Shown: positions 1 to 10,768 of the stretch, piece by piece
How positions within the stretch are numbered: position 1 is the stretch's first letter
Layout of the letters: every line of letters begins with the position of its first letter
Assembly (NCBI RefSeq): GCF_004363295.1
Contig: NZ_SNYQ01000002.1
Span: 62,001-126,000, forward strand
Length of the DNA: 64,000 bases
Direction: 5' to 3'
From: Mesocricetibacter intestinalis
GTDB lineage: Bacteria > Pseudomonadota > Gammaproteobacteria > Enterobacterales > Pasteurellaceae
Notes under the pieces: model-generated
Told to the model about the DNA's origin: nothing
Database searches by the model: none
Seen by the model: only the letters and a program-made list of their open reading frames with translations
Position numbers and translations under genes: made by a program

Positions 1-424
1 CGGCCAGCTCTTTCAGGGTGCTGACATCCAGATAACGGTAATAAAAATAATCGGCCAATTCGGGCATATATTTAACTAAAAAACGTTTATCTTGGGCAAC
101 GCTGTTACCGCAAATGGGTGAAACGCCTTTCGGAACCCAGCGTTTTAGAAAATCCAAGGTTTGCAGTTCGGCTGCCCGTTCATTTAGCGAGCTCTGTTTT
201 ACTCGCGCCACCAAACCGTTCTGATTATGGGTTTTGACACACCAGTCGCTCATATTATTCAGCAGTTGTTCGCTTTGATGAATCGCCAAAACCGGTCCTT
301 CGGCCAGAATATTCAGATTTTTATCCGTTACTATGGTAGCGATTTCGATAATACGTTCTTTTTCCGGATCAAGCCCGGTCATTTCCAGATCGATCCAAAT
401 CAGATTTTGTTTATCTAATTGCAT
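1..424 (-). CDS. orn: Oligoribonuclease (3' part cut by window edge)
   Basis: 3'-5' exoribonuclease of the DEDDh family that degrades the short oligoribonucleotides left by other RNases, in the cytoplasm. The minus-strand reading frame starts at the CAT at 422-424 and opens [20 protein letters not shown]; the D-x-E pair in IDLEMTGLD is exonuclease motif I. About 141 residues are visible, so roughly the last 40 of the usual ~180 lie outside the window. It is divergent from rsgA, the same arrangement as in E. coli, with a 74-base shared promoter region. Identification is from family knowledge plus the motif. Confidence 0.95.
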   Translation of the reverse strand, partial: MQLDKQNLIWIDLEMTGLDPEKERIIEIATIVTDKNLNILAEGPVLAIHQSEQLLNNMSDWCVKTHNQNGLVARVKQSSLNERAAELQTLDFLKRWVPKGVSPICGNSVAQDKRFLVKYMPELADYFYYRYLDVSTLKELA

Positions 425-498
425 AATTTCAGGTATCCTATAGCATTAATTAATCGCCATATTCTATCTGAAAAACCAGCGTACTTTAAGGATTTCCT

Positions 499-1554
499 TT
501 GGCCAAACGTAAATTAACCCAAAATCAGAAAAGACGAATCGCCTCAAATAATGTTAAAGCCCTAGAACGCCATCGCCGCAAACCGCAGCAGGATATTGAC
601 TGGCAGGAAAATATGCTGGGAGATACCCAAGAAGGCTTGGTGGTTACACGCTATTCCATGCATGCGGATGTTGAAGACGGGCAGGGCTGTATTTATCGTT
701 GTAACCTGCGTCGTACCTTGTCCGGTGTAGTGGTGGGCGATCGGGTTCTCTGGCGGCGCGGACATGAAAAGTTACAGGGCATCAGCGGTGTAATTGAAGC
801 TATACGGCCGCGCCGTAATGAACTTTCCCGTCCGGATTATTATGACGGTATGAAGGTGATGGCTTCAAATATCGATCGTATTATTATCGTTTCGTCCGTT
901 TTGCCCGCCTTGTCGCTGAATATTATCGACCGCTACCTGGTAATTTGCGAAACGGCGGGTATTCCGGCAATTATCGTGCTGAATAAAGCGGATTTGCTTA
1001 GCCCGGCACAGCGCAGTCAAGCGGAGGAACAGCTGGGTATCTACCGTGATATAGGTTATCAAACCCTGATACTTTCTGCCGAAAGCGGAGAAAATATGGA
1101 AAAACTGACCGCACTTTTAGCTCAGGGAACCTCGATTTTCGTAGGGCAGTCCGGGGTCGGAAAATCCAGCCTGATTCAGCATCTGTTACCGGAGCAGGAA
1201 GTAAAAACCGGCGATATTAGTGAAAATTCGGGGTTGGGGCAGCATACGACCACGGCTTCGCGCCTTTATCATTTAGCCTGCGGCGGAGATTTAATCGATT
1301 CGCCGGGTATACGTGAGTTCGGTTTATGGCATCTGGAAGAAAGCCAAATTACCCAAGGTTACCTTGAGTTTCATGCTTTTCTTGGGGGCTGTAAATTCCG
1401 CGATTGTAAGCATCTGGACGACCCCCAATGCGCACTGAGAGCGGCGGTGGAAGAGGGAAAAATTCATCCGCAGCGGTTTGAGAATTATCATCGGTTAATT
1501 AACGCCAGAACGGAAAACAGATCAAAACGTCATTTTATAGAAAATACGGACTAA
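499..1554 (+). CDS. rsgA: Small ribosomal subunit biogenesis GTPase RsgA
   Basis: Circularly permuted GTPase that acts late in maturation of the 30S ribosomal subunit. The permuted motif order is visible: G4 NKAD at residues 162-165 comes before the P-loop GQSGVGKSS (216-224) and G3 DSPG (267-270). A C-terminal zinc-binding knuckle has Cys298, Cys303, His305 and Cys311. The N-terminus [13 protein letters not shown] is the usual basic RsgA start. Translation begins with TTG at 499, preceded by a TAAGGA ribosome binding site near 487-492. The 351-residue length is normal. Divergent from orn. Confidence 0.96.
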   Translation: MAKRKLTQNQKRRIASNNVKALERHRRKPQQDIDWQENMLGDTQEGLVVTRYSMHADVEDGQGCIYRCNLRRTLSGVVVGDRVLWRRGHEKLQGISGVIEAIRPRRNELSRPDYYDGMKVMASNIDRIIIVSSVLPALSLNIIDRYLVICETAGIPAIIVLNKADLLSPAQRSQAEEQLGIYRDIGYQTLILSAESGENMEKLTALLAQGTSIFVGQSGVGKSSLIQHLLPEQEVKTGDISENSGLGQHTTTASRLYHLACGGDLIDSPGIREFGLWHLEESQITQGYLEFHAFLGGCKFRDCKHLDDPQCALRAAVEEGKIHPQRFENYHRLINARTENRSKRHFIENTD

Positions 1555-1632
1555 GCCCATAAATAAGGAAACTGTTACGTTTCAGCAAAGGAATATTTGC
1601 TGGTTAAATATTGTTCGTTTTCGCTGTTTTTT

Positions 1633-1648
1633 TGTGATCGACTTCAAA
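1633..1648 (+). promoter_or_regulatory. Possible CRP site upstream of ptsH
   Basis: TGTGATCGACTTCAAA has one perfect CRP half-site and a second half-site with one mismatch (TCAAA for TCACA). It lies about 200 bases before ptsH. E. coli ptsHI is also CRP-activated. A TAATAT -10-like hexamer follows at 1681-1686, but no good -35 is visible and the spacing is not a standard class I or II geometry. Confidence 0.4.
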
Positions 1649-1844
1649 TTTTTTCGAGGGGCGGCTTGATTCTTCGGGCATAATATTGATACTTAGCGCC
1701 AGATTTATTTTGAACTCCTTGGGGAAATGGGTTAAAGTGCCTCAGCGATCAAGCCGGCTATGATAAATTAACATCATAGGGCTGCCCGATAACGGATAAC
1801 AGAATAAAACTCATATTTTAAACATTACTTCAGAGGTAACTATT

Positions 1845-2102
1845 ATGTACGCAAAAGACGTTGAAATTACAGCACCTAACGGTTTACATACCCGCCCGGC
1901 AGCACAATTCGTAAAAGAAGCGAAAGCTTTCGCCAGCGATGTAACCGTAACCTCCGGCGGTAAAAGTGCAAGTGCGAAAAGCCTGTTTAAATTACAAACC
2001 TTGGGTCTTACTCAGGGAACGGTAATCACCATTTCCGCCGAAGGAGAAGACGAACAGCAAGCGGTGGAACATCTGGTCGCTTTAATCCCTACATTAGAAT
2101 AA
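1845..2102 (+). CDS. ptsH: PTS phosphocarrier protein HPr
   Basis: Small cytoplasmic phosphocarrier that takes phosphate from enzyme I and passes it to the sugar-specific EIIA proteins. His15 lies in the motif [11 protein letters not shown] and Ser46 (AKSLFKL) is present. The 85-residue length is exact for the family. An AGAGGT ribosome binding site precedes the ATG. It is first in ptsH-ptsI-crr; 100 bases separate it from ptsI. Confidence 0.97.
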   Translation: MYAKDVEITAPNGLHTRPAAQFVKEAKAFASDVTVTSGGKSASAKSLFKLQTLGLTQGTVITISAEGEDEQQAVEHLVALIPTLE

Positions 2103-2202
2103 TTTCTCGTTGTAGCCATAAAATCCGAATATTTATTAGGCATGGGTTTTATGGCTATATTCCATCTGGCAGTTTTATTTCATTATTATCGGAAGGTTAC
2201 AT

Positions 2203-3930
2203 ATGATTTCTGGAATTCCGGCTTCCCCGGGCATTGTATTCGGCAAGGCCATCGTACTTAAAGAAGAAAAGATTGTACTTGATACGCAAAAAATCACAGA
2301 AGAACAAATTGAATCCGAAATAGCGCGTTTTTATCAGGGACGCAGCAATGCGATTGAACAGCTTAGTTCCATTAGAGATCGGGCCTTAAAATCATTAGGG
2401 GAAGAAAAAGCCGCAATTTTTGACGGCCATCTGATGATTCTGGAAGATGAAGAGCTGGAAGAAGAAATTATCGATTACCTGCGTTCTCATAAGGTTAATG
2501 CCGGTGTGGCGGCCAGTAAAATTATTGATCAGCAGGTCGATATGCTTTCCGAGATCGATGATGAATATTTGAGAGAGCGTGCCGGCGATATTCGCGACAT
2601 AGGTAATCGTTTAATTAAAAATATTCTGGGCATGAAAATTGTCGATTTAGGCGATATCAATGAAGAAGCCATTTTAGTTGCCTATGATTTGACTCCTTCC
2701 GAAACCGCCCAGCTGAATTTAGAAAAGGTATTGGGATTTATTACCGATATCGGCGGCAGAACCTCGCATACCTCGATTATGGCCCGTTCTTTGGAATTGC
2801 CGGCTATTGTGGGGACCAATAACGTAACTCAGCTTGTTAACAGCGGCGATTATCTGATTCTTGATGCCGTTAATAATAGCGTATATGTTAATCCGGCTCA
2901 GGAAGACATAGAGCGTCTGAAGGCGCTGGAAAAGCAGCTGGCGGAAGAAAAAGCCGAATTAGCCAAATTGAAGGATTTACCTGCGTTGACCCTAGACGGC
3001 CATCGCGTGGATGTGGTTGCCAATATCGGTACCATTCGTGATTGCGAAGGCGCAGATCGTAACGGTGCGGAAGGTGTGGGCTTGTATCGTACCGAATTCC
3101 TGTTTATGGATCGCGATCAGTTGCCAAGTGAAGAAGAGCAGTTCGTTGCCTATAAAGAAGTGGTAGAGGCCATGAACGGACGCTTGGTGGTATTGCGTAC
3201 CATGGATATCGGCGGCGATAAAGAATTACCTTACCTGAATTTGCCGAAAGAAATGAATCCCTTCCTGGGCTGGCGTGCCATTCGTATTGCCTTGGATCGC
3301 CGCGAAATTTTGCATGCTCAGTTAAGAGCGGTATTGCGTGCTTCCGCTTTCGGCAAATTGGCGGTAATGTTCCCGATGATTATCTCCGTTGAAGAGATCC
3401 GTGAATTGAAAGGGGTGATTGAAACCCTAAAACAGGAACTGCGCAACGAAGGTAAAGCCTTTGATGAAAATATTCAGATCGGCGTAATGGTGGAAACCCC
3501 TTCCGCTGCGGTAAATGCCCGTTTCCTAGCGAAAGAAGTGGATTTCTTCAGTATAGGTACCAATGATTTAACCCAATATACTCTGGCGGTGGATCGGGGG
3601 AACGAATTAATTTCTCATCTGTATAACCCAATGACCCCTTCTGTGCTGAGCCTGATTAAACAGGTGATTGATGCTTCCCATCAGGAAGGCAAATGGACAG
3701 GTATGTGCGGCGAGTTAGCGGGAGATGAAAAGGCTACCCTGTTGCTACTCGGTATGGGACTGGATGAATTCAGCATGAGTTCGATTTCCGTTCCGCGGAT
3801 TAAAAAATTAATTCGTAACGTCAACTATGCAGATGCTAAAGCCCTGGCGGATAAAGCCCTGTTGTTACCAACCGCTGCGGAAATCGAAAAACTGGTTGCC
3901 GATTTTTTGGCGGAAAAAGCATTAAATTAG
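2203..3930 (+). CDS. ptsI: PTS enzyme I (phosphoenolpyruvate-protein phosphotransferase)
   Basis: Autophosphorylates from phosphoenolpyruvate and phosphorylates HPr, the first step of PTS sugar uptake. The phospho-acceptor His189 sits in [13 protein letters not shown]. The C-terminal PEP-binding half has the [12 protein letters not shown] and [13 protein letters not shown] signatures and the catalytic-cysteine region [13 protein letters not shown]. The 575-residue length matches E. coli enzyme I. A GGAAGG ribosome binding site precedes the ATG. Middle gene of the pts operon. Confidence 0.98.
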   Translation: MISGIPASPGIVFGKAIVLKEEKIVLDTQKITEEQIESEIARFYQGRSNAIEQLSSIRDRALKSLGEEKAAIFDGHLMILEDEELEEEIIDYLRSHKVNAGVAASKIIDQQVDMLSEIDDEYLRERAGDIRDIGNRLIKNILGMKIVDLGDINEEAILVAYDLTPSETAQLNLEKVLGFITDIGGRTSHTSIMARSLELPAIVGTNNVTQLVNSGDYLILDAVNNSVYVNPAQEDIERLKALEKQLAEEKAELAKLKDLPALTLDGHRVDVVANIGTIRDCEGADRNGAEGVGLYRTEFLFMDRDQLPSEEEQFVAYKEVVEAMNGRLVVLRTMDIGGDKELPYLNLPKEMNPFLGWRAIRIALDRREILHAQLRAVLRASAFGKLAVMFPMIISVEEIRELKGVIETLKQELRNEGKAFDENIQIGVMVETPSAAVNARFLAKEVDFFSIGTNDLTQYTLAVDRGNELISHLYNPMTPSVLSLIKQVIDASHQEGKWTGMCGELAGDEKATLLLLGMGLDEFSMSSISVPRIKKLIRNVNYADAKALADKALLLPTAAEIEKLVADFLAEKALN

Positions 3931-3990
3931 ATACAATTTGATGTTTTTCAGGTAGAATAATCGCCGAATCTTAAGTTTAGGAGATAAAAA

Positions 3991-4491
3991 ATGGGCTTAT
4001 TTGATAAATTATTCGGTTCAAAAAGCAATAAAGCGACGGAAGTTGAAATCTATGCGCCGCTTTCCGGCGAGATTGTCAATATTGAAGATGTTCCGGATGT
4101 GGTATTTTCGGAGAAAATCGTCGGCGACGGTATCGCTATTCGTCCGAACGGTAATACCATAGTGGCACCTGTTGACGGTGTGGTCGGAAAAATCTTTGAA
4201 ACCAATCACGCTTTTTCTATCGAATCCAAAGAAGGGGTCGAATTATTCGTTCACTTCGGTATCGATACCGTTGAACTGAAAGGTGAAGGTTTTACCCGCA
4301 TCGCTCAGGAAGGTCAGGCCGTCAGCCGCGGCGATACTATTATCGAATTTGATTTAGCATTGCTGGAGCAAAAGGCAAAATCGGTACTGACTCCGGTGGT
4401 TATTTCCAATATGGACGAAATCAGCCATATTGAGAAAAGAACAGGTGAAGTGGTTGCCGGTGAGTCCGTTGTTTTAATTTTGAAAAAATAG
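3991..4491 (+). CDS. crr: PTS glucose-type EIIA component
   Basis: EIIA(Glc) receives phosphate from HPr; in relatives it feeds glucose-family EIICB proteins and signals to adenylate cyclase and inducer-exclusion targets. The active-site pair is His73 (TNHAFS) and His88 (VHFGID); 88 is the phosphorylated one by homology. The N-terminal amphipathic [10 protein letters not shown] helix is typical. It has 166 residues (E. coli 169), a TTAGGAGAT ribosome binding site, and a clear terminator downstream that closes the operon. Confidence 0.97.
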   Translation: MGLFDKLFGSKSNKATEVEIYAPLSGEIVNIEDVPDVVFSEKIVGDGIAIRPNGNTIVAPVDGVVGKIFETNHAFSIESKEGVELFVHFGIDTVELKGEGFTRIAQEGQAVSRGDTIIEFDLALLEQKAKSVLTPVVISNMDEISHIEKRTGEVVAGESVVLILKK

Positions 4492-4521
4492 GCACAGATT
4501 CATTTTTTTATCTTTGATTGG

Positions 4522-4554
4522 AGTTCGCTTGTTTCATTAAGCGAACTTTTTATT
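4522..4554 (+). terminator. Rho-independent terminator of ptsHI-crr
   Basis: AGTTCGCTT (4522-4530) pairs perfectly with AAGCGAACT (4539-4547) across an 8-base loop and is followed by TTTTATTT. Confidence 0.9.
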
Positions 4555-4605
4555 TAATCTTGCGGGCAGCGAGCTGCCCCTTATTACACATCGGGTGGAA
4601 AAACT

Positions 4606-4935
4606 ATGTTTGGAAAAGGCGGCTTAGGCAACCTTATGAAGCAGGCGCAGCAAATGCAGGAGCGCATGCAGAAGATGCAGGAAGAAATCGCACAACTGGA
4701 AGTCTGCGGCGAATCCGGTGCGGGATTGGTGAAGGTAACCATTAACGGCGCCCATAATTGCCGTCGTATTGAGATCGATCCTTCGCTGATGGAAGATGAC
4801 AAAGAAATGCTGGAGGATTTAATTGCCGCTGCATTTAATGATGCGGTACGCCGTGCGGAAGAACTGCAAAAAGAAAAAATGGCTTCGGTTACTGCGGGTA
4901 TGCCGTTACCTCCGGGCTTCAAAATGCCGTTCTGA
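4606..4935 (+). CDS. ybaB: YbaB/EbfC nucleoid-associated DNA-binding protein
   Basis: Small dimeric DNA-binding protein of the YbaB/EbfC family, reported to bind DNA as a nucleoid-associated protein. The first 30 residues form a Met/Gln/Glu-rich coiled-coil helix; the conserved [20 protein letters not shown] strand and the proline-rich C-terminal tail [10 protein letters not shown] follow. Length 109 aa is normal. It stands immediately upstream of recR, the usual ybaB-recR pair, but a hairpin with a T-tract (4956-4980) separates the two here. Confidence 0.95.
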   Translation: MFGKGGLGNLMKQAQQMQERMQKMQEEIAQLEVCGESGAGLVKVTINGAHNCRRIEIDPSLMEDDKEMLEDLIAAAFNDAVRRAEELQKEKMASVTAGMPLPPGFKMPF

Positions 4936-4955
4936 TAAAAAATTGGTAAATTCCG

Positions 4956-4981
4956 ACCGCACTTTAGGTGCGGTTTATTTT
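4956..4981 (+). terminator. Uptake-signal hairpin terminator between ybaB and recR
   Basis: ACCGCAC (4956-4962) pairs with GTGCGGT (4969-4975), loop TTTAGG-like, followed by TTATTTTT. The left arm is a full uptake signal (ACCGCACTT, 4956-4964). It lies only about 20 bases before recR, so it may attenuate rather than block recR expression. Confidence 0.7.
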
Positions 4982-5001
4982 TGCTTTATTCGAGAGTTAT
5001 T

Positions 5002-5604
5002 ATGCAAACCAGCCCCCTTTTAGAAAATCTAGTGGAAAATTTACGTTGCCTGCCCGGCGTGGGGCCGAAATCCGCACAGCGTATGGCTTATCATCTATTG
5101 CAACGCAACCGCGGCGGCGGTATGGAACTGGCGCGCGCCCTGACCGAAGCAATGTCGAAAATAGGTCATTGTCAGCATTGTCGAACCTTTACCGAGCAGG
5201 ATACCTGTACCATCTGCAATAACCCGCGCCGTCAGAATAGCGGTTTGCTCTGCATAGTGGAAATGCCGGCGGATATTCAGGCCATTGAGCAGACAGGACA
5301 GTATGCAGGGCGCTATTTTGTGCTTATGGGGCATCTGTCGCCCTTGGACGGTATCGGGCCGCGTGAAATAGGTTTGGACATATTACAGCGTCGTTTACAG
5401 CAGGAATGTTTTGCCGAAGTGATTCTGGCGACCAATCCCACCGTAGAGGGAGATGCTACCGCAAATTATATCGCCGAATTATGTATGCAGCAGCATATTA
5501 AGGTAAGCCGTATTGCACATGGTATTCCCGTCGGCGGCGAATTGGAGGCGGTGGACGGCACGACCCTGAGCCATTCTTTCCTAGGCCGACGTCCAATGCT
5601 TTAG
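5002..5604 (+). CDS. recR: Recombination mediator protein RecR
   Basis: Works with RecO (and RecF) to load RecA on gapped DNA. The sequence shows the N-terminal helix-hairpin-helix ([19 protein letters not shown]), a four-cysteine zinc finger (Cys57, 60, 69, 72), a Toprim domain and the C-terminal [11 protein letters not shown] region. The start at 5002 ([10 protein letters not shown]) was chosen over an upstream TTG at 4981 because it matches the family N-terminus; 200 residues is standard. Follows ybaB. Confidence 0.96.
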   Translation: MQTSPLLENLVENLRCLPGVGPKSAQRMAYHLLQRNRGGGMELARALTEAMSKIGHCQHCRTFTEQDTCTICNNPRRQNSGLLCIVEMPADIQAIEQTGQYAGRYFVLMGHLSPLDGIGPREIGLDILQRRLQQECFAEVILATNPTVEGDATANYIAELCMQQHIKVSRIAHGIPVGGELEAVDGTTLSHSFLGRRPML

Positions 5605-5678
5605 TGGAAATCCGGGGACTAAAAAAATATCGGTATGCGCAGATACCGATATTTCGAGAGCCTTGATTCCGGCCGATT

Positions 5679-7160
5679 TTATTGCTCGCTCAGATTTATC
5701 AGATACTGCACCAATAAGGATACCGGACGTCCGGTAGCGCCTTTTTCTGCGCCTTGCAGCCAAGCGGTACCGGCGATATCCAGATGAGCCCAAGGATAAG
5801 CCCCGCTGAAGTTAGACAAAAAGGCCGCAGCGGTGATCGCTCCGCCCCAACGGCCGCCGATATTGGCTAAGTCGGCGAAATTAGACTTCAACTGTTCCTG
5901 ATATTCTTCACTGAGCGGTAAGCGCCAGGCCTTATCATCGGCTTGTTGCGCCGCATTCTCGATGGCATGGGCAAGCTGATCATTATCGGATAGCAAGCCG
6001 CTGTTATGCTGCCCGAGAGCGACGACACAGGCGCCGGTTAGGGTCGCAATATCAATGACCGCCCGCGGATTGAAGGATTCGGCGTAGGTTAGGGTATCGC
6101 ATAACACCAGACGCCCCTCCGCATCGGTATTCAGCACTTCGACAGTTAATCCCTTCATCGTCGTCAGAATATCGCCGGGGCGATAGGCGTTACCGTCCGG
6201 CAGATTTTCGCAACCGGCCAGCATACCTATCACATTGAGCGGTAGGTTCAGGGCGGCAATGGCGTTCATTACGCCGAAAACAGCAGCGGCACCGCACATA
6301 TCGTATTTCATTTCATCCATATCTGTGGCCGGTTTAAGAGAAATGCCGCCGGCATCAAAGGTTAGCCCTTTACCGATGAGGACAATGGGCTGCGCCTGGG
6401 GATCAGGGTGATTTTTGTATTCGATCACAGATAATTTCGCTTCATTGGCCGAACCGCGCGATACGGCTAAATAGGCATTCATCTTCAGCTCCGCCATTTC
6501 CTGTTCGCCGAGGATTCGGGTATGGATTCGGGCCTCCCGTTCCGCTAATGCCAAGGCCTGCTCTGCCAGATAGGCGGGATTACACAGATTCGGCGGGCAA
6601 TTGGCGATATCTCTGGCCTGTTTAATTCCGGAAGCAATTGCCGTTCCGTGTAATATGGCTTGCTGAGCTGAGTTCGCTTCTTTATCCGCAACGGAAAAAA
6701 TCATTTCTTTCGGTGCTTTAGCTTCATCTTTTTGACGGGTTTTAAACCGGTGGAAAGCATAGAAGGCCTGTTCCGTGGTTTCGATGGCAAAGCGGATATT
6801 CCAGTACAGATCACGCCCGGGCAGGGCAACTTCGGTTAATTCGTTCAATACGCTGTCGGCGGCAATCTCTTTTAATAGGGGAACGACTTTTCGACAGAGC
6901 TGTTTATAGCGGCGTTCGTTGATTTCTTCAGCCTTACCACAGCCGACCAAGATAATACGGCGTTCGCCTTTATGTAACAGCAGGGTTTGCCCGAAATTAC
7001 CGCGCAGATCACCGAGCCGGATCAGTTTGCTGATTTCCCCTTGGAGTTGCTTGTCCGCGCTTTCCGCTGCCGGGCTGAGCTTGCCTCCTTCAAAAATCGC
7101 CAGAATAACGGCCTGGATATGATCTGCATCAAGTGCGGTGTTTTTGATTGAATATTTCAT
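5679..7160 (-). CDS. pepA: Leucyl aminopeptidase PepA (M17 family)
   Basis: Cytoplasmic two-metal aminopeptidase that removes N-terminal residues from peptides; the E. coli relative also binds DNA in site-specific recombination. Active-site elements are visible: [15 protein letters not shown] (263-277, with Lys264 and Asp269), Asp287, and the M17 signature NTDAEGRL (344-351). The frame is open upstream to 7229, but ATG at 7160 ([10 protein letters not shown]) has an AGGA ribosome binding site and gives 493 residues, as expected. Divergent from lptFG, as in E. coli. An uptake signal (7131-7139) lies within the first codons. Confidence 0.95.
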   Translation of the reverse strand: MKYSIKNTALDADHIQAVILAIFEGGKLSPAAESADKQLQGEISKLIRLGDLRGNFGQTLLLHKGERRIILVGCGKAEEINERRYKQLCRKVVPLLKEIAADSVLNELTEVALPGRDLYWNIRFAIETTEQAFYAFHRFKTRQKDEAKAPKEMIFSVADKEANSAQQAILHGTAIASGIKQARDIANCPPNLCNPAYLAEQALALAEREARIHTRILGEQEMAELKMNAYLAVSRGSANEAKLSVIEYKNHPDPQAQPIVLIGKGLTFDAGGISLKPATDMDEMKYDMCGAAAVFGVMNAIAALNLPLNVIGMLAGCENLPDGNAYRPGDILTTMKGLTVEVLNTDAEGRLVLCDTLTYAESFNPRAVIDIATLTGACVVALGQHNSGLLSDNDQLAHAIENAAQQADDKAWRLPLSEEYQEQLKSNFADLANIGGRWGGAITAAAFLSNFSGAYPWAHLDIAGTAWLQGAEKGATGRPVSLLVQYLINLSEQ

Positions 7161-7478
7161 TGTATTTTTCCTAATTCTCAAACAATGCGAATGTAAGCCG
7201 AATTTACCCGAATTAGCGCCAATGATCAACAGAGCCGCCTTCTCCTTAAGATATGCTCGTATTATTTACCCCCGTCCGATTGCTATTGCTATTTTTCGAA
7301 TAGGCTTTTTAAACAATAAGTTGCCCTTAGAGCAGAGGCTGAAAACGGCTCTTAGGGAGAGTAAAAGCGCCGCGAGGAATTACTGATAAACTCTATTTTA
7401 CGCCGGCAAAATAAGGTATGATATGGCCCCTGAATAAAATGCGTTTGATTTGAATTGCAAGAAAAAATAGGCGATATT

Positions 7479-8576
7479 GTGATTTTAACAAGATATTTAA
7501 CCCGTGAAGTTTTCAGAAGCCAGATAGCGATTTTATTTATTCTGCTGCTGATTTTCTTCTGCCAGCAACTGGTGCGTGTTCTGGGCTCCGCGGCAAGCGG
7601 CAAAGTGCCGGCAGATTTGGTTCTGTCGTTGCTCGGGCTGGGTATGCCGACCATGGCGCAACTGATGTTGCCGCTTTGTTTGTTTATCGCCATCTTATTG
7701 ACCTTCGGCCGCTTATATGCGGAGAGTGAAATTACGGTAATGCGAGCCTGTGGGGTGGGACAGCGCAAACTGGTTTATGTCGCCTTGCTATTGTCTTTAT
7801 TTACCGCAGGGCTGGCGGCTTATAATGCGCTCTGGGTTTCACCTTGGGCAATTCAGAAGCAAACTGAAATCGTAGAAGATGCTAAGGCTAATCCCCGTAT
7901 GTCCGCCTTATCCGCCGGACAGTTTATGGGGGCTGAGAATAATGATTTTGTCCTCTTCATCAGTGATATTCGCGATAATCGTTTGCAGGATATTTATTTG
8001 TTTCAGACCAAAGAAAAAGGCAATACCAAGCCTGCGGTAATTGTTGCGGAAAACGGCGAGCTTTCTTCTTTGCCGAACGGCGATCAGATTTTGAAACTGC
8101 AAAATAGCGAACGAATCGAGGGTTCCGCCGCATTGCCGGATTTTCGTATCACCCGTTTTGACGAATACCAAGCCTACCTTGGCTATCATAGTGCGGATAG
8201 CGATACGAATGAAACGGAAATGCTGAACCTGAAGCAATTACTGAGCAGCGGCAGCCCGGCGGCTACGGCAGAATTACAATGGCGGATTACCCTGATTTTG
8301 GCGGTACCTATTATGGCCATGCTGGCGGTGCCGCTGAGCCGGGTTAATCCGCGTCAGGGGCGGTTTGCCAAGATGCTGCCGGCTTTATTATTGTATTTAA
8401 TTTATTTTCTGTTGCAGAGTTCGCTTAAATCCGCCGGAGCGGCAGGTAAATTAGAGGCGGGCATTCTGATGCCGCTGGTAAATTTACTGTTTTTGATTAT
8501 TGCCCTCCTGCTTAACGGCTGGCATAGCGCATTTATGTATAGAGTTCGCCATTTCTTCGGCGGCAGAGCGGTATAA
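7479..8576 (+). CDS. lptF: LPS export ABC transporter permease LptF
   Basis: Inner-membrane permease of the LptB2FG machine, which pulls lipopolysaccharide from the membrane onto the Lpt bridge. The 365 residues contain the N-terminal membrane helix pair starting [20 protein letters not shown], a periplasmic beta-jellyroll middle and C-terminal helices with [15 protein letters not shown] at 7479 was preferred to TTG at 7455 because the family starts M-I-L/I-x-RYL. A TATGAT -10-like box is at 7417-7422. Followed 13 bases later by lptG. Confidence 0.94.
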   Translation: MILTRYLTREVFRSQIAILFILLLIFFCQQLVRVLGSAASGKVPADLVLSLLGLGMPTMAQLMLPLCLFIAILLTFGRLYAESEITVMRACGVGQRKLVYVALLLSLFTAGLAAYNALWVSPWAIQKQTEIVEDAKANPRMSALSAGQFMGAENNDFVLFISDIRDNRLQDIYLFQTKEKGNTKPAVIVAENGELSSLPNGDQILKLQNSERIEGSAALPDFRITRFDEYQAYLGYHSADSDTNETEMLNLKQLLSSGSPAATAELQWRITLILAVPIMAMLAVPLSRVNPRQGRFAKMLPALLLYLIYFLLQSSLKSAGAAGKLEAGILMPLVNLLFLIIALLLNGWHSAFMYRVRHFFGGRAV

Positions 8577-8589
8577 GGTAGCCCGGATT

Positions 8590-9660
8590 ATGATGAATAC
8601 ATTGGATCGTTATATAGGTAAGAGTATTTTAGGCGCGATTTTCGCCACATTGCTTACCCTGGTCGGTTTATCCGCCATTATTAAATTTGTGGAACAGTTC
8701 CGTAGCGTGGGCAAGGGAAGCTACGATATTATGCAGGCGGTTCTGTATACGGTACTGACCATGCCGAAAGATGTCGAAACCTTTTTTCCGATGGCGGCTT
8801 TACTCGGCGCCTTAATTGCTCTGGGCAATCTGGCCGCTCGCAGCGAACTGGTGGTGATGCAAGCCTCCGGTTTTTCCCGTCTAAAAATCGGTATGGCGGT
8901 AATGAAAACCGCATTGCCGCTGGTACTTATTACTATGGCGATCGGGGAATGGGGGATTCCGCAAACGGAGCAGTTCGCACGGGATATGCGTTCGAAAGCC
9001 ATTTCCGGCGGTTCCATGCTTTCGGTGAAAAACGGCGTATGGGCAAAAGACGGTAATGATTTTATTTATGTACAGCAGGTAACCAACGATAGCTTACTGA
9101 GCAACGTATATATTTATCATTTCAATGATAATCGTCAGTTGCTGCGCGTCAGTCATGCGGATCAGGCGCGGTTTGAAGAAGGAAAATGGACGCTGTTGCA
9201 AGTGAATGAATCGCAAATAGGCCAAGAGGAAATCACCACCCTGAATTTTCTGAATAGGGACTGGAAAACCAGCCTTACCCCGGATAAACTCGGGATCGTG
9301 TCTTTGCGTCCCACCTCCTTATCGGTTTCCGGGCTTTCCGATTATATTGCCTTTTTAAAACAAACCGGACAGGACAGTAAAAAATTCGAGCTAACCTATT
9401 GGCGGAAATTATTCCAGCCGATTTCCGTAGGCGTGATGATGTTATTGGCGCTCTCCTTTATTTTCGGCCCCTTGCGCAGCGTTACCCCCGGGGCGCGTAT
9501 CGTTACCGGTATTTGCTTCGGTTTTCTGTTCTATGTGGTGAATGAAATTTTCGGGCCGCTCAGCCTGGTGTATAACGTTGCACCCTTGGCGGGAGCGCTG
9601 ATGCCGAGCATTCTGTTTTTAATTATTACCTGGTGGCTGTTAAGCCGGAAGCGGGATTAA
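8590..9660 (+). CDS. lptG: LPS export ABC transporter permease LptG
   Basis: Partner permease of LptF. Conserved segments include LDRYIGKSILGAI at the N-terminus, the coupling region RSELVVMQASGFSR, and the C-terminal SFIFGPLRSVTPGARIVTGI. The frame runs back to 8500 inside lptF, but ATG 8590 (or 8593) gives the usual ~356 residues. Co-transcribed with lptF. Confidence 0.94.
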   Translation: MMNTLDRYIGKSILGAIFATLLTLVGLSAIIKFVEQFRSVGKGSYDIMQAVLYTVLTMPKDVETFFPMAALLGALIALGNLAARSELVVMQASGFSRLKIGMAVMKTALPLVLITMAIGEWGIPQTEQFARDMRSKAISGGSMLSVKNGVWAKDGNDFIYVQQVTNDSLLSNVYIYHFNDNRQLLRVSHADQARFEEGKWTLLQVNESQIGQEEITTLNFLNRDWKTSLTPDKLGIVSLRPTSLSVSGLSDYIAFLKQTGQDSKKFELTYWRKLFQPISVGVMMLLALSFIFGPLRSVTPGARIVTGICFGFLFYVVNEIFGPLSLVYNVAPLAGALMPSILFLIITWWLLSRKRD

Positions 9661-9814
9661 TAGGTAACGGATTGCCGCGCTCACAAAAAACGTTGTCTTT
9701 TTTCACCGCACTTTTGACATAGCCGGTAAGAGCGGGGGATTAAAGGAAGCCGAACCGCCGAATTTTTCGGGGCTGTAAAAGCCGTATTTTTAACTATTAA
9801 CCCGAATTACATAA

Positions 9815-10741
9815 ATGAAACCGATTTTCCTTGAACTCAGACATTTAAAGACCCTGATCGCCCTGAAAGAAACGGGCAGCGTTTCCATGGCGGCAAAACG
9901 CGTATATCTGACTCAATCCGCCCTTTCTCATCAGATAAAATTACTGGAAGAACAGTACGGCTTAGCCTTGTTTGAACGTAAAACTCAGCCTTTACATTTC
10001 ACTGCGGCAGGGGAGCGTCTGATTAAATTGGCACAGGATATTTTGCCGAAAGTCATTGAAGCGGAGCGGGATCTGGCTCGGGTTAAGCAGGGCGAAGCGG
10101 GCGAACTGAGAATAGCGGTGGAATGCCATACCTGTTTTGACTGGCTGATGCCGGCTATGGATAGTTTCCGTCGCCACTGGCCGTTGGTGGAGCTGGATAT
10201 TGTTTCCGGATTCCATACGGATACGGTGGGCTTGTTGTTAAGCCATCGCGCCGATTGGGCGGTGGTTTCTGAAATCGAAGTTACCCCGGGGATTATTCAT
10301 AAGCCCTTGTTCTCTTACGAAATGGTCGGTTTATGCGCCAAGGATCACCCTTTGGCAGCCAAAGCCGTATGGGAAGCGGAAGATTTTATCGATCAGACCT
10401 GGATAACCTATCCTGTCCCCGATGATATGCTTGATTTACTGCGTCAGGTATTGAAACCGGCGGGGGTTGATCCGGTGCGACGTACCAGTGAACTAACTAT
10501 CGCCATTATTCAGCTGGTGGCCAGTAAAAGAGGGGTGGCGGCCCTGCCTTTTTGGGCGGCGAAGCCCTATTTGGATCGCGGTTATGTGGTGGCGAAAAAA
10601 ATAACCTCGCAGGGACTGTACAGCAATCTGTATGCCGCCTACCGAGAAGCCGATGCGGATAGCGCCTATATTGATGATTTTTATGAAACCGTGAAGGCGC
10701 AGAGTTTTTCCACCTTACCGGGCTTGTCGGTGTTAGAATAA
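9815..10741 (+). CDS. metR: LysR-type regulator MetR
   Basis: LysR-family activator that in enterics responds to homocysteine and controls methionine-synthesis genes. The N-terminal winged helix-turn-helix spans roughly residues 8-67 (VYLTQSALSHQIKLLEEQ). The effector domain keeps MetR-specific stretches such as RIAVECHTCFDWLMPAM and VASKRGVAALPFW. Length 308 aa is normal. The next gene, azlC, begins within 30 bases, so metR and azlCD are probably one transcript; that is inference. Confidence 0.88.
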   Translation: MKPIFLELRHLKTLIALKETGSVSMAAKRVYLTQSALSHQIKLLEEQYGLALFERKTQPLHFTAAGERLIKLAQDILPKVIEAERDLARVKQGEAGELRIAVECHTCFDWLMPAMDSFRRHWPLVELDIVSGFHTDTVGLLLSHRADWAVVSEIEVTPGIIHKPLFSYEMVGLCAKDHPLAAKAVWEAEDFIDQTWITYPVPDDMLDLLRQVLKPAGVDPVRRTSELTIAIIQLVASKRGVAALPFWAAKPYLDRGYVVAKKITSQGLYSNLYAAYREADADSAYIDDFYETVKAQSFSTLPGLSVLE

Positions 10742-10768
10742 TTGCATTCCGAGCCTAATCCTAAATTT

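Noticed and set aside
4584-4922. 112-residue minus-strand frame opposite ybaB
   Set aside because: Shadow of a well-supported gene; Ser/Cys-rich translation with no family features.
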